Shown: positions 63,457 to 64,000 of the stretch, piece by piece
Layout of the letters: each line of letters starts with the position of its first letter
Numbering within the stretch: the stretch's first letter is position 1
Assembly: GCA_016933055.1 (NCBI GenBank)
Contig: JAFGBS010000002.1
Coordinates: forward strand, 62,001 to 126,000
Length of the DNA stretch: 64,000 bases
Direction of reading: 5' to 3'
Origin: Promethearchaeota archaeon
GTDB taxonomy: Archaea > Asgardarchaeota > Lokiarchaeia > Sigyniarchaeales > Promethearchaeaceae
Notes under the pieces: model-generated
Database searches by the model: none
The model's input: only the letters and a program-made list of their open reading frames with translations
Told to the model about the DNA's origin: nothing
Translations under genes and position numbers: made by a program

Positions 63457-64000
63457 TGTCAATTACAATTGATAAACAAGATACATGGAACCTTCTAAAA
63501 GCATTCTTTAAAGAAAAAGGATTAGTAAGACAGCATCTGGATAGCTTTAATGATTTTATTGAAAATCAGATGCAAGAGATCGTAGATGATTCAGGACAAA
63601 TCATTCCTGAAATTCCAGGTTACAAAATACGGTTTGGTCAAATAAGCGTTGATACACCTATTATTCGGGAAGCAGATGGTGCAAAGAAAGAAATTACTCC
63701 TATGGAAGCTAGAATCCGAGAATTAAGTTATTCAGCAAATATCTATTTGGATATGACTCCGGTTACTATTGATGAGCGTATTCAACGAGAAATTGATAAT
63801 GAGCCTATAAAAATGTACATCGGGAAGCTTCCTATCATGCTGAAATCGGTTCGATGCCCCCTAGCAAATAATTCTGAGATTGAACTTATTAAAAAAGGCG
63901 AAGATTTCTTAGATCCCGGAGGATACTTCATTATCAATGGCACCGAACGGGTACTCGTAACTCAAGAAGACCTTGCTCCTAATCGTATAATGGTGGAAGA
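63456..64000 (+). CDS. rpoB: RNA polymerase subunit B (N-terminal part, runs off the window)
   Basis: The 5' 545 bases of the second-largest polymerase subunit, cut by the window edge. From ATG 63456 it reads MSITIDKQDTWNLLKAFFKE and later PGGYFIINGTERVLVTQEDL, a conserved beta-subunit lobe motif. Whether it is one gene or the split B2/B1 form cannot be seen here. The start overlaps the rpoH stop. Confidence 0.94.
   Translation, partial: MSITIDKQDTWNLLKAFFKEKGLVRQHLDSFNDFIENQMQEIVDDSGQIIPEIPGYKIRFGQISVDTPIIREADGAKKEITPMEARIRELSYSANIYLDMTPVTIDERIQREIDNEPIKMYIGKLPIMLKSVRCPLANNSEIELIKKGEDFLDPGGYFIINGTERVLVTQEDLAPNRIMVE

Noticed and set aside
1..64000. CRISPR arrays, insertion sequences, rRNA genes
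   Set aside because: I looked for regular direct repeats with spacers, transposase motifs and rRNA signatures on both strands and saw none. The only mobile elements are the two inteins.

Overview
The window is archaeal, AT-rich and gene-dense, and its gene content points to an Asgard archaeon (Promethearchaeota). The archaeal core is clear: MCM helicase carrying two inteins, a histone, two Alba paralogs, an LSm protein, aIF5A, SRP54, Hef, Cbf5, RNA polymerase subunits K, H and B, the 20S proteasome alpha subunit, and the SBDS-Rrp4-Rrp41-Rrp42-L37Ae-Pcc1-prefoldin superoperon. The Asgard signal comes from eukaryote-like genes among them. These are two Ras/Rab-type small GTPases (one ending in a zinc ribbon), a Rag/Gtr-like GTPase with a C-terminal roadblock-like domain, free roadblock proteins, a RING-like finger joined to TPR-like helices, and a protein with an IFT52-like GIFT domain. 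The class within Asgard cannot be fixed from sequence reading alone.

Layout. 0.2-4.5 kb: Nudix and thiamine genes (ThiC, ThiN, a ThiW-like S component, a P-loop protein). 4.5-9 kb: RING-TPR, Alba x2, LSm, homocitrate/isopropylmalate synthase family enzyme, GPN-loop GTPase. 8.9-9.2 kb: tRNA-Pro(GGG) with two introns and tRNA-Arg(GCG). 10-16.8 kb: MCM with inteins, histone, isopropylmalate/homoisocitrate dehydrogenase family enzyme. 16.9-20.2 kb (minus): aIF5A, sugar nucleotidyltransferase, GIFT protein and a small zinc protein in one tight series. 20.3-24.7 kb: SRP54, TrmY, dihydroorotase, NadC. 24.7-30.5 kb: RHH regulator, hydrolase, roadblock, phosphoesterase, CPBP protease, PurM, PurB. 30.5-33.6 kb: DUF1922-like protein and TldD/TldE. 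33.6-36.8 kb: UDP-sugar decarboxylase/epimerase and two GTPases. 36.8-43.1 kb: GuaA, a ZIP pseudogene and an intact ZIP transporter, M1 aminopeptidase, GNAT, winged helix. 43.2-51 kb: triplicated membrane protein, Hef, tRNA-Val(CAC) with a D-arm intron, RpoK, GlpK, small unknowns, tRNA-Val(TAC). 51-57.8 kb: a DUF2110-like protein, roadblock-like protein and the proteasome/exosome superoperon. 58-60.7 kb: oxidoreductase, small GTPase and a divergent coiled-coil/zinc-ribbon protein. 60.7-61.3 kb: a large non-coding gap ending in a poly-T tract. 61.4-64 kb: Cbf5, an RsmC-like methyltransferase, RpoH and the 5' part of RpoB.

Most genes are housekeeping: RNA processing and decay, replication and repair, purine, pyrimidine, NAD and thiamine synthesis, protein turnover. 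I saw no insertion sequence, CRISPR array, prophage or rRNA. The most interesting items are the Rag-like GTPase, the RING-TPR protein, the GIFT-domain operon, the D-arm tRNA introns, the doubly intein-split MCM, and a sugar-nucleotide enzyme gene with no ATG, GTG or TTG ahead of its Rossmann motif.
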